Origin: Desulfovibrio sp.
Lineage (GTDB): Bacteria > Desulfobacterota > Desulfovibrionia > Desulfovibrionales > Desulfovibrionaceae
Assembly (NCBI GenBank): GCA_031287575.1
Contig: JAITSV010000070.1
Span: 62,001 to 126,000, forward strand
Length of the DNA: 64,000 nt
Direction: 5' to 3'
Shown: positions 11,090 through 22,245 of the stretch, one piece after another
How positions within the stretch are numbered: the stretch's first letter is position 1
Layout of the letters: each line of letters starts with the position of its first letter
The notes under the pieces: model-generated
Database searches by the model: none
The model's input: only the letters and a program-made list of their open reading frames with translations
Told to the model about the DNA's origin: nothing
Made by a program: the position numbers and the translations under genes

Positions 11090-11218
11090 GGACTGTCCCG
11101 CAAGGTCAGCGGGAGTACGGGCTTCCACCCGCCATGTTTCCGGAACAGTCCATGCATTGATCTGATTTCAGACATTTCTCCTACCTCCTTCCTCGGCAGT
11201 GATGGCAAGGATCCCCCT

Positions 11219-11250
11219 TCGGCCCCGGCATTGTGTCGGGGCCGTCGGTG
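11219..11250 (+). terminator. Terminator-like hairpin before the dnaK promoter
   Basis: CGGCCCCG and CGGGGCCG arms with a 9-nt loop are followed by a T-rich stretch. It would end transcription from the upstream hypothetical gene. Confidence 0.55.
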
Positions 11251-11340
11251 TTTCCGGGCCGGGGCACTGCCGTGCGCCCGCATGGTGCCGCCCGCTTTTT
11301 CCGCCCCGCAACCCCGCGCCCGGCCACGCCGGTGCACATC

Positions 11341-11369
11341 CTTGCACGAAAAATTGGCCTTCCCCTCTT
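11341..11369 (+). promoter_or_regulatory. Candidate sigma-32 heat-shock promoter of dnaK
   Basis: CTTGCA (11341-11346), a 15-nt spacer and CCCCTCTT (11362-11369) resemble the RpoH consensus CTTGAAA / CCCCATNT. It lies about 120 nt upstream of dnaK. No CIRCE inverted repeat was seen, which favours sigma-32 over HrcA control. Confidence 0.55.
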
Positions 11370-11490
11370 TACGACCGGCAACCCCGCCTTACTATTCACA
11401 CCAGCCAACGCCGGAACGGCTCGCACCGCAACGGCGGCCAGCGCAAGATCACTTCGCGACATGCTCGCGTACCCTTTGAGGAGGAAGACA

Positions 11491-13401
<1,911 letters not shown>

Positions 13402-13741
13402 CCGGCCGCCTTGGCCCGCGCCTGCGCGGGGACAAGGATGGAATGCACCGGGGCGCGTCCGCGCCCGGCCATGTCCCACGGGATGTCGGTCGGGACGCAG
13501 GGCGCGCCCTGCTTGCATTCCGGGGCCACAATGTATAGCCTGATACGATTCGCCGCGGGGCCTGCCGGTGCAGTCCCACCCGTTTCGCGGCCCCGGGTTT
13601 CGCCCTGCGCCGGTTCCCGCCTTCGGCGCGTTTTCCGCGTGGCGAACCGCGCGCCGGGCCGCAGGCCAGCCGCGCGGGCTCATCCGCAAGCAACGGTCCA
13701 CCCCCATGGTGCACGCTATGGTGCACGCCACGGTACCCACG
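13402..13741. other. Intergenic region between dnaK and the lipoprotein gene
   Basis: A short GC hairpin (about 13417-13433) follows the dnaK stop. No convincing promoter or separate gene is visible. The downstream frame is open through part of this stretch without a ribosome site. Confidence 0.5.
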
Positions 13742-15760
13742 ATGCAGCACGTTCTTTCGCGCGCCACGGTCCTTGCCCTTCTCGCGCTCATGGTGCTTTC
13801 CGCCGCTGGCTGCGGCGGCAAGCGGTCCATCATCATCCCGCAGGAACCCGTCACCCCGCAGGTGCAGCAGCCGGTGCGGCGCTCGGCGCTGGACGAAGGC
13901 AGCGAGGCCCTGAAGCGCGGCGACGCGGCCACGGCGGAACGCATTTTCGGCATGATGACCGCGCGTACCGACATCACGCCCGAGGAACGCCTGGGCGCGT
14001 GGCGCGGCTACAGCATGGCCGCCGAGGCCAACGGCCACCCCAATCTGGCCCTGGACGGCCTGGAGGGGTGGCGCAGGCAGGACCCGGCGGCGGATGCCGG
14101 GCAGGACTGGCAGGACACCTGGTACCGCGCCGTGTCCCGCATTTCCAAGACCGAAAGCCGTCAGCGCGCCACGGCGGTGTTCGGCGACGCCGCGCGCCCG
14201 TGGGGACTGCGCGCGCAGGCCGGGCTTATCGTGGCCACCCGGCAGTGGGAGGGGGGCGACATTTCCGGTTCGCTCCAGACCCTGTCCAATCTGTGGGCCC
14301 AGGCGGGCACGCAGGCCGGGGCTGCGGCCGGAAGCCAGTCCTTCCGCGCCGCGCTGGAAAATCGTCTGTTCGACGAGCTGAAGCGTTCCGACAACGCCAC
14401 GGTGGAGCAGCTTGCCGCCACCGTGACCCCGGAAAACGAAGGCCGCTACCCCTACAACATCATCGAACTGGAGTCGGCCCGGCGCATGGCCGCCGCCAAT
14501 GCCGGTTCGCTGCGCGCGCTGGAAACCCTTACCCGCTTGCAGCGCAGCGGCAACTTCAACGACCCCAACCTGCTCGGCACCGTGCTGACGCCGCTGGAGC
14601 AGAGCGGCATGCGCGCCTCGCGCACCGTGGCTTTGGCCCTGCCCATGACCGGCGCCTTCGGCAACATCGGGTGGAAGATCTCGCGCGGGGCCGGCGCCGC
14701 CCAGTGGGAACTTTCGCGCACCGGCGTGGAAGTCGAGGTGGTGGTGCTGAACACCGAATCGCCCGACTGGCTGGACAAGCTGGCCGCCCTGCCGCCCCAG
14801 TGCGTGGTGGTGGGGGGGCCGCTGCGCACCAACAGCTTCGGTGCCGCCAAGGAACGCGGCCTGACCGGCCAGCGCGCCTTCTTCACCTTTCTGCCGCAGC
14901 TTGACGGCGGCGAAGAAGGCCGCGTGGCGTGGCGCTTCTTCACCAGCCCCGACGATCAGGTCAACGCGCTGCTGGGCTTCACCCAGGACGCCCTGGGCGT
15001 GACCAGCTACGGCGTGCTGCACCCCGACGACGCCTTCGGCGGCAAGATGGCCTCGCTCTTTGCCGAACGGGCCCGCGCGCGCGGCGCCAGCGTGGCCTCC
15101 ACCATGTCCTACCCCACGGGCAAGCATCAGGAATGGAACCGCATCGCGGGCAGCTTCGTGAAGGTGCGCACCATCAACAGTTACCCGGTGCCGGGGGCCA
15201 CCTTTGAAGCCACCTTCCTGCCCGACAGCTGGAAGAACACCGAGATGCTGGTGCCCAACCTGTTCTTTCACGGCGAAGACCGTCAGGTGCTGTTGGGCAC
15301 CACACTGTGGGAGCAGGGGCTGGCCGGGCAGAAGAGCGTGGACGTGCGCAACTTCGGGCTGGCCGTGTTTCCCGGCGCGTGGAACGGCGCGCAGACCTCG
15401 CCCGCCGGTGATGCCCTGGCGCGCACCCTGCGCGAGGCGGGCAACCCCGATGCCCCCGACTTCTGGGTGGGCCTTGGCTACGATTTCGTGCGCTTTGCTT
15501 CCAACCTTGGCCTGCCGGAAAAGGGCTGGACTCCGGCCGAGGTCAACCGCCGCCTGGCCGATGCCCAGCGCATGCAGTGGGCCATGGGCGCCCTGCACTG
15601 GAACGCCGACGGCCACGCCTCGCAGGACCTGTTCCTGTTCACGCCCGCGTCCGATGGCTTCAAGCCCGTGGAGCCCACCGAGTTCCGCCAGAAGCTGGAA
15701 CGCACCCGCGAGCGCCACGAGGCCCGCGCCAAGGCCGCGGCCACCGCAACTCCGCAATAA
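13742..15760 (+). CDS. LpoA/LppC-like lipoprotein (type-I periplasmic-binding fold)
   Basis: This exported lipoprotein has about 672 residues. The lipobox LSAAGC follows a short hydrophobic signal (VLALLALMVLSAAGC). The first half is Ala-rich and helical with TPR-like spacing. From about residue 290 it resembles a type-I periplasmic-binding domain (RTVALALPMTGAFGNIGWKI, then VVVGGPLRTNSF). This layout is seen in LpoA/LppC penicillin-binding-protein activators and in ABC substrate-binding proteins of the same fold. With no transporter genes nearby I favour the LpoA-like reading. ATG 13742 gives a standard signal peptide; upstream in-frame ATGs at 13706 and 13721 are possible and no start has a clear ribosome site. 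gatC follows 24 nt downstream. Confidence 0.8.
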   Translation: MQHVLSRATVLALLALMVLSAAGCGGKRSIIIPQEPVTPQVQQPVRRSALDEGSEALKRGDAATAERIFGMMTARTDITPEERLGAWRGYSMAAEANGHPNLALDGLEGWRRQDPAADAGQDWQDTWYRAVSRISKTESRQRATAVFGDAARPWGLRAQAGLIVATRQWEGGDISGSLQTLSNLWAQAGTQAGAAAGSQSFRAALENRLFDELKRSDNATVEQLAATVTPENEGRYPYNIIELESARRMAAANAGSLRALETLTRLQRSGNFNDPNLLGTVLTPLEQSGMRASRTVALALPMTGAFGNIGWKISRGAGAAQWELSRTGVEVEVVVLNTESPDWLDKLAALPPQCVVVGGPLRTNSFGAAKERGLTGQRAFFTFLPQLDGGEEGRVAWRFFTSPDDQVNALLGFTQDALGVTSYGVLHPDDAFGGKMASLFAERARARGASVASTMSYPTGKHQEWNRIAGSFVKVRTINSYPVPGATFEATFLPDSWKNTEMLVPNLFFHGEDRQVLLGTTLWEQGLAGQKSVDVRNFGLAVFPGAWNGAQTSPAGDALARTLREAGNPDAPDFWVGLGYDFVRFASNLGLPEKGWTPAEVNRRLADAQRMQWAMGALHWNADGHASQDLFLFTPASDGFKPVEPTEFRQKLERTRERHEARAKAAATATPQ

Positions 15761-15784
15761 TCCGTACGCCATACAGGACCGATC

Positions 15785-16072
15785 ATGACCACCATCAGCA
15801 CCGATCAGGTGGCCGCCATCGCGCGGCTGGCGCGGCTGGCCCCGGACGAGGCGCAGCTTGCAACCTTTGCCCGGCAGTTCGGCGACATCCTGGGCTACAT
15901 GGAAATGCTGAACGGCCTCGACACCACCGGCGTCGAGCCGCTGTACAGCCCCGTGCAGCACGCCACGGCCCTGCGTCCCGACGAGGCCGCCCCGCGCTGC
16001 ACGCGCGAGGATGTGCTGCGGAATGCGCCGGAGGCCGATTCCGAATTCTTCATTGTCCCCCGGATAGTGTGA
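15785..16072 (+). CDS. gatC: Aspartyl/glutamyl-tRNA amidotransferase subunit C
   Basis: This 95-residue GatC stabilises the GatCAB complex, which turns Glu-tRNA(Gln) or Asp-tRNA(Asn) into the amidated form. The N-terminus has the family pattern [21 protein letters not shown], and the C-terminus ends with the conserved E-F-F-I-V-P segment. Its partner gatA is unusually far downstream (551 nt) across a structured repeat. gatB is not in the window. Confidence 0.95.
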   Translation: MTTISTDQVAAIARLARLAPDEAQLATFARQFGDILGYMEMLNGLDTTGVEPLYSPVQHATALRPDEAAPRCTREDVLRNAPEADSEFFIVPRIV

Positions 16073-16198
16073 TTTCCGGTGCGGGGATTCCGCGTCGTGG
16101 CGGCGTCAGGCTTCCTTTCCGGGGCTTGAAATACGGAAAGAGTATTCCTGCGCCCCGGAAAGATCGCCTTCCTTGCCACGACACGGACTTCCCGCACC

Positions 16199-16446
16199 TG
16201 ACGCGCGGAGGCGTGGCGGGGAAAAAGAAGAGTGCCTCCCCCTGAGCCGAACGCCGCGCTGGTTGTGTCGACGCGGCGGGGGAAAGGCAGGAAGACGGAG
16301 CGGCGACGCCACTGACGCGCGAAGGCGCGCAGAGAAAGAAAAAGTGCCTCCTTCCTGAACCGGCGTCGCGCTGGTAGTGCCGACGCGACGGGGGAAAGGC
16401 AGGAAGATGGAGTGCCCGCCTGACGCGCAAAAGCGCGTGGCGCGGT
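16199..16446 (+). repeat. Imperfect ~110-bp tandem repeat, 2.2 copies, with conserved stem-loops
   Basis: Units begin with TGACGCGC at 16199, 16313 and 16421 (periods 114 and 108 bp; the third is partial). Each full unit carries a 7-bp stem with a 13-nt loop. In unit 1 it is CGCCGCG/CGCGGCG (16252-16278) and in unit 2 CGTCGCG/CGCGACG (16364-16390). The third base pair changes from C-G to T-A on both sides, a compensatory change. A second stem (CGCGC/GCGCG in unit 2, ACGCGC/GCGCGT in unit 3) starts each unit. The shared block GGGGGAAAGGCAGGAAGA follows the first stem. Confidence 0.85.
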
Positions 16447-16488
16447 TACCGATGCCTGTCAGGCCCGGTGGCAGGCAATGCAGGGGGA

Positions 16489-16532
16489 CCGGGGGAATAT
16501 GTTCCCCCGGCGGGGTTCGGGGCAGAGCCCCG
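16489..16532 (+). terminator. Double hairpin upstream of gatA
   Basis: CCGGGGGAA-TATG-TTCCCCCGG (16489-16510) is a perfect 9-bp stem. CGGGG-CAGAG-CCCCG (16518-16532) follows at once. There is no strong T-run, so it may be an attenuator or RNA-stability element instead of a terminator. Confidence 0.55.
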
Positions 16533-16623
16533 ATTCCTTACCCATCTTTTGTACAGATATTTTCCAATGAGTTCACAGACAAGCCCCGCCCAGGCGGCGG
16601 CATGCACAGCCAAGGATAGTGAG

Positions 16624-18129
<1,506 letters not shown>

Positions 18130-18172
18130 GCGCGTCCGTGACCGCACCCCGTACCACGGCAGCGCACCCGGC

Positions 18173-19216
18173 ATGAAGATCGCCATCGCACTCAGCGGAG
18201 GCACCGACAGCCTGTTCGCGCTCCTGCTCCTGCTGGAGCAGGGGCAGGACGTGTTCGGCCTGCATGCGCGCTTTCTGCCCCCGCAGCCCGGCAAGCCGGA
18301 CCCGACGGAGGCCATCGGCGCCCTGTGTGCCCGCCTTGGCGTGGACTTTCACGCCGTGGACCTGGCCGACGCCTTCGAAGAGGCGGTGGTGGCCCCGTTC
18401 ATAGAAGAATACGTGGTGGGGCGAACGCCCAACCCCTGCGCCCGGTGCAATGCCGCCATGAAGTTCGGTCTGCTGCTGGATGCCGCGCAGGCCCTTGGCG
18501 CGTCGCGTCTGGCCACGGGCCATTACGTGCGCCAACTGCGCCACCCGGAATGGGGCATGACCCTGCAACGCGGGACGGACCCGGCCAAGGACCAGAGCTA
18601 CTTCCTGTCGCTGGTGGAGCGCGCCCGACTGGAGCAGGGCGTGTTTCCGCTGGGCAACTGGCGCAAGGAACAGGTGAAGGCCGAACTGGTGAAGCGGAAT
18701 ATCGTGCCGCCGCTGCCGTCGGAAAGCCAGGAAATCTGCTTCGTGCCCGACGACGACTACCGCGCCTTCCTGCGCGACCGGCAGGTACGCCTGCCCGGTC
18801 CCGGTCCCATCGTGACCATGCGCGGGCGCAAGATCGGCAGCCACAAGGGGTTGTGGCAGTATACCGAAGGCCAGCGGCGCGGCCTGGGCATCGCCTGGGA
18901 AGAACCGCTGTACGTGGTGGCCAAGGACATGGAGAACAACGTGCTGCTGGTGGGCGGGCGCGAGCACCTGGCCGCGCGCGGCTGCCTGACCGAGGACGTG
19001 AACCTGCTGGTGGACCCCGCCGAGTGGCCCGCCGAGATCAGCGTGCGCACCCGTTACCGCCAGGCCCCCCAGCCCGCGCGGGTGACCGTGGGCGCCACCG
19101 GCATGGCCGTGCGCTTCCGCGAGCCGCAAACCCCGCCCGCGCGGGGGCAGGTGGCGGCGGTGTACGATGCCGAAGGGCACGTGCTGGCGGGGGGCGTCAT
19201 TCTGGGGCCTGTGTAG
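18173..19216 (+). CDS. mnmA: tRNA-specific 2-thiouridylase MnmA
   Basis: MnmA adds sulfur to U34 of tRNAs for Lys, Glu and Gln. At 347 residues it is normal length. The PP-loop SGGTDS lies at residues 8-13. One catalytic Cys is in NPCARCN (Cys89, with Cys92 nearby) and the second in ESQEICFV (Cys189). The GHYV and KDQSYFLS stretches are also family-typical. The ATG at 18173 is the natural start. It follows gatA closely, a plausible pairing of two tRNA-related genes. Confidence 0.95.
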   Translation: MKIAIALSGGTDSLFALLLLLEQGQDVFGLHARFLPPQPGKPDPTEAIGALCARLGVDFHAVDLADAFEEAVVAPFIEEYVVGRTPNPCARCNAAMKFGLLLDAAQALGASRLATGHYVRQLRHPEWGMTLQRGTDPAKDQSYFLSLVERARLEQGVFPLGNWRKEQVKAELVKRNIVPPLPSESQEICFVPDDDYRAFLRDRQVRLPGPGPIVTMRGRKIGSHKGLWQYTEGQRRGLGIAWEEPLYVVAKDMENNVLLVGGREHLAARGCLTEDVNLLVDPAEWPAEISVRTRYRQAPQPARVTVGATGMAVRFREPQTPPARGQVAAVYDAEGHVLAGGVILGPV

Positions 19217-19403
19217 TTCAGGCCGTTTGGCGCCATCGCGGCCCATGGGGGCACCGATTCGTTCACCGATTCCTCCGGACACCTGCCCGGCCGAGGAGGC
19301 CATGGCCCCGTGCCCGCCACGGTCGCGGTGCCCCGCTTCTTCCGGCTTTCCTCCTCCTCCCGCCCCGTCTTCCGCCTGTCGGCCACGGCGCGGCCGTCCG
19401 TTC

Positions 19404-20717
19404 CTACTGCGTCGTGCAGATGCTCTGCGACACGTTCAGGGCTTGCAGATAGCGGTGTGCCAGCAGCGACATGTCCAGTCCCAGTTCGGCGAAACCCCGT
19501 GCGGCATCGCCGAAATCTCCCCGCTCGTACGACTCCACCACGTGCAGCCAGTGGGCCAGCGCGCCACGCCGCTCGATGAGCGCCTCGTCGATGTCGCTGC
19601 TGAGCCGGATGTCCGCCAGAATGGCCTCCATGGGTATGCCCAGGATCGCGTCCAGCAGCGAAAACAACCCTGCCAGGTACAACCTGTCCGGCGGTGGCCC
19701 GCCCGTGGTGCTGTTGCGCAGCGCCTCGGCAAAGACGCCCCTGAACACCGACATGCGGATCAGTTCCGGCACGAACGGCCCCTTGGCGATGCCGGAAAGC
19801 AGGGCGGCGCACAGCCACCGGCGCAATCCTGTCTCGCCCATGAGCCGGGCCGCGAATTCCACGGACGATACCCGCGCGGTGAAGGAGAAATGCGCGGAAT
19901 TCAGGTAGCGCAACAGCCGGTAGGACAGCGATACGTCGGACCGGATGGCCTCGATGAGGCGCGGGGTGGTGGTGCCGCCGGTGGCGAATATCTTGATGGT
20001 CTTCAGCCGCAGGGCCTGGGTGGTACTGACCGTGCATCCGGAGGTCAGTTGCGGACGCGACAGGAAGTACCCCTGAAACAGATGGCACCCCAGCTTGCGG
20101 CAATACTCCAGGGTAGCCTGGTCCTCGATCTTTTCGGCCACGACCCTGGCGCCCGCCGCAAGCACTCTCTCCACGTCCCGCGCCACGTCGGCGCGCGGCC
20201 TGCGCAGCACCTCCACTTTAACGTAGTCGGCCATCGGCAGCAGCGCGTCCGCCGGTCCCGACCCCGCATAGTCGTCGAGGGCGATGGTGAATCCGCGCCG
20301 CTTGAGCGCGGCCAGTTGCGCCAGCACGCCGGGCGTGGGCGGAGTGGTTTCCAGCACCTCGACGCAGGTGCGGGCCGGGTCGAGCATGTTGGCCAGACCG
20401 CTGAGCAGCAGGGATTCGTCGAAGTTGACGAACAGCATCCGGTTGTCGCCCAGGGAGTCCATGATCAGTGGCAGGCCGTCGATGATGACCGATGCCGTGG
20501 CGACGGCATCGGAGAACGGCGGGCAATTGCTGGAGGGCCAGCATGCATTCCTGTACAATAGTTCAAACTCGAAAATATGCCCGGCGGCGTCGAAGATGGG
20601 CTGGTGTGCGACCATGACGGGAGCACTGTCGGCTCTTGCCTGTGCCGTGTCGTAGAGGGGCTTGGCTGGCGCTGCGCTGTCGGGAGGGCGAGCGTCGTCG
20701 TTCTGGAATTTTTTCAT
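19404..20717 (-). CDS. EAL-like / HDOD signalling protein
   Basis: This 437-residue cytoplasmic protein has an N-terminal degenerate EAL domain (MVAHQPIFDAAGHIFEFELLYR, with ELL in place of EAL) and a C-terminal HDOD domain (about residues 235-430; SYRLLRYLNSAHFSF). YuxH-type EAL-HDOD proteins usually lack phosphodiesterase activity and act in signalling. Loss of the EAL catalytic Glu context supports a non-enzymatic role here, which is inference. ATG 20717 is preceded by GGAAG; an ATG 15 nt further upstream is in frame but less well supported. It starts a run of minus-strand regulatory genes. Confidence 0.88.
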   Translation of the reverse strand: MKKFQNDDARPPDSAAPAKPLYDTAQARADSAPVMVAHQPIFDAAGHIFEFELLYRNACWPSSNCPPFSDAVATASVIIDGLPLIMDSLGDNRMLFVNFDESLLLSGLANMLDPARTCVEVLETTPPTPGVLAQLAALKRRGFTIALDDYAGSGPADALLPMADYVKVEVLRRPRADVARDVERVLAAGARVVAEKIEDQATLEYCRKLGCHLFQGYFLSRPQLTSGCTVSTTQALRLKTIKIFATGGTTTPRLIEAIRSDVSLSYRLLRYLNSAHFSFTARVSSVEFAARLMGETGLRRWLCAALLSGIAKGPFVPELIRMSVFRGVFAEALRNSTTGGPPPDRLYLAGLFSLLDAILGIPMEAILADIRLSSDIDEALIERRGALAHWLHVVESYERGDFGDAARGFAELGLDMSLLAHRYLQALNVSQSICTTQ

Positions 20718-21117
20718 GTGGCTTCCATGCATGCATTCTGTAGTGATATGGATTCCACATGAATTATCTAGAATTCGTGCCTGTCGACAGTCGGGCGCCC
20801 CCCCATGAATGGCTGTGCGTGCACGCTATCGATGGAGAAAGCAACGGGGAGCGTGGAGCGGACAGCAGCAGGAATGAGTATGGTGAAGGTAGCGTTGGCG
20901 TGGGGCGGGGTGGGGAAGGCTTTTGGAGAACGCGGGGCTCGGCATGGGGGCGCGCCCGTGGCGGACGGACGAAGGGGGGCGGACGGACGAAGGGCGCGAC
21001 CAAATCGGCACGCCCGCGCGCAGGCGTGCACGGGCGTGCCCTTGGTATTCGGCGTGTCTGTCTGCGGGGCGGACGTTGAAGCTGCGTACCGGGCGGGCCA
21101 GGCGGGGAAAGGGAGGG
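20718..21117. other. G-rich intergenic region with an 18-bp tandem repeat
   Basis: No gene is supported in these 400 nt. The plus strand is strongly purine/G-rich around 20900-21000. A 16-bp sequence GCGGACGGACGAAGGG occurs at 20961 and again at 20979 (18-bp period). Open frames here are GC-bias artefacts without ribosome sites. Confidence 0.6.
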
Positions 21118-21654
21118 TCAGCAGAGTTTGGGCAGGGGCATGGCCGGTGGATGGGCATCAGGGTGGCTGGCGGTGGCTGCCAGCACGCGCGGCGTGGCCA
21201 CGGCGCTGAGTGCCCCGCGCAGCACGTCGGTATCCAGCGGTTTGGGCAGCACGGCGTCCGCGCCCATGAGGTGGGCGGTGCGGATGGCCGACTCCATGTC
21301 CATGACCGGGGTGCCGCCGGACATGGCGATGACCTTCACCCCCGGGAACTCGCGCCGCAGTTGCGCGATGGTGGCCAGGCCATCCTGTTCGGGCATGATG
21401 ATGTCGGTGATCACCACGTCGGCCGGGGTCGTGCGCTGGCGGGTCATGCACGTGCGCCCGTTATCCGCCGTGGCCACCTCGTGTCCCCAACTGCACAGCA
21501 GGGCTTCGAGAAAGCACAGCGTCACGGCATCGTCGTCCACGACCAGTATCCGCACCTCGACCTCCGGTTGGCTGCGGGGCGGCCCGCAGGGTATGGCGCG
21601 CCGGGTGGGCGCGCGGGGCGTGCCTGTTGCCGGGTTGCTTCCGTCCGGCACCAC
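21118..21654 (-). CDS. Single-domain response regulator
   Basis: This protein of up to 178 residues consists of a receiver (REC) domain and no output domain. The domain starts at RILVVDDDAVTLCFLEALL, with the acidic pocket DDD, the phospho-acceptor Asp in DVVITDIIMPEQDG and the conserved Lys in VLPKPLD. About 34 residues of Pro/Arg-rich sequence precede the domain. The start shown is GTG 21654 with no clear ribosome site, and a shorter form starting just before the domain is possible. It is likely a phospho-relay or CheY-like protein. No adjacent kinase is dedicated to it, although a kinase/sigma-54 activator pair lies about 2 kb away on the same strand. Confidence 0.85.
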   Translation of the reverse strand: MVPDGSNPATGTPRAPTRRAIPCGPPRSQPEVEVRILVVDDDAVTLCFLEALLCSWGHEVATADNGRTCMTRQRTTPADVVITDIIMPEQDGLATIAQLRREFPGVKVIAMSGGTPVMDMESAIRTAHLMGADAVLPKPLDTDVLRGALSAVATPRVLAATASHPDAHPPAMPLPKLC

Positions 21655-21755
21655 ATGTCACCATATGGACGCGCGCCCGAAAATGCCAGTGCCCGGCCAA
21701 TATCCGGCCGGTGCATGCCGTTGCACTTTCGGACTGTTTCCCCGCGAGTGCCGGA

Positions 21756-22052
21756 CTAGCGCTCGGCGGACATGCGCAGAGGCAGCAGGGGGCGATGGAT
21801 TTCCGCGCCGCCTGCATCGGGTTCCAGACGGTACCCCAGTTGCCGCGCCATGTATTCCAGCGGCCTGATGTTGCCGGTGTGCTTCATGATTTCAAGCAGC
21901 GTTTCCACGCCCAGCTTGGCCCCGGTATCGTAGGGGTTGATCTCGCGCAGCAGGGTGGAGTAGGGCTTGCCGATTTCCTTGGCCAGCGCCTTGGCCGGGG
22001 TGGGGCTGTCCAGCACGATGCCGTGGACGATCTTGGTGAGTTCGGAAAGCAT
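21756..22052 (-). CDS. Phage CII-like regulatory protein
   Basis: This small 98-residue protein resembles the phage regulatory CII family (LTKIVHGIVLDSPTPAKALAK, then PYSTLLREINPYDTGAK). Such proteins contain a helix-turn-helix-like unit and often occur in Desulfovibrio chromosomes outside obvious prophages. The start at 22052 has a good AGGAG site. An AT-rich stretch (about 22085-22150) just upstream, with the palindromic core ACCATGGT, is a likely promoter/operator. No phage structural or integrase genes are nearby. Confidence 0.75.
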   Translation of the reverse strand: MLSELTKIVHGIVLDSPTPAKALAKEIGKPYSTLLREINPYDTGAKLGVETLLEIMKHTGNIRPLEYMARQLGYRLEPDAGGAEIHRPLLPLRMSAER

Positions 22053-22084
22053 GAGCGGTCTCCTGGTTGGTGATCTGGAGCTAC

Positions 22085-22245
22085 ACACTCACGCCTTATC
22101 AAAAGTCATACCATGGTGTTATTTTTTGTGATTAATAAATAAAAATAGGCTGTTGCATGCCTGATTCGGCGCGGGGCGAGAGGGGTGATGTAATCTTTAA
22201 AGCTACTTTATCTTGTAAAAATTTACATTGTTTTCATTTTATGGA
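22085..22245. promoter_or_regulatory. AT-rich regulatory segment upstream of the CII-like gene
   Basis: Two AT-rich tracts (about 22097-22148 and 22187-22240) stand out from the GC-rich surroundings. They lie between the CII-like gene start and the end of the sigma-54 activator gene. The core ATACCATGGTGT (22109-22120) is close to palindromic. A minus-strand promoter here is likely, but I cannot fix its -10/-35. Confidence 0.5.

Larger units (their letters stand above)
16073..16623. other. gatC-gatA spacer with tandem repeat and hairpins
   Basis: This 551-nt spacer separates two subunit genes of one enzyme. It contains a ~110-bp tandem repeat (16199-16446) and, just before gatA, two perfect GC hairpins (16489-16510 and 16518-16532). 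AT-rich sequence (TTTTGTACAGATATTTT) near 16546-16562 could hold a separate gatA promoter. Confidence 0.7.

Noticed and set aside
16173-16430. Small ORFs in the gatC-gatA spacer
   Set aside because: They lie in the tandem repeat, change frame between units (114 then 108 bp with internal differences) and lack ribosome sites. The stem conservation suggests structure, not coding.
20749-21209. Plus-strand ORFs between the HDOD and response-regulator genes
   Set aside because: They are Gly/Arg-rich translations of a G-rich repeat region without ribosome sites.
21756-22052. Prophage remnant around the CII-like gene
   Set aside because: No integrase, structural, lysis or attachment-site features are nearby. 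A lone CII-like gene is not enough.
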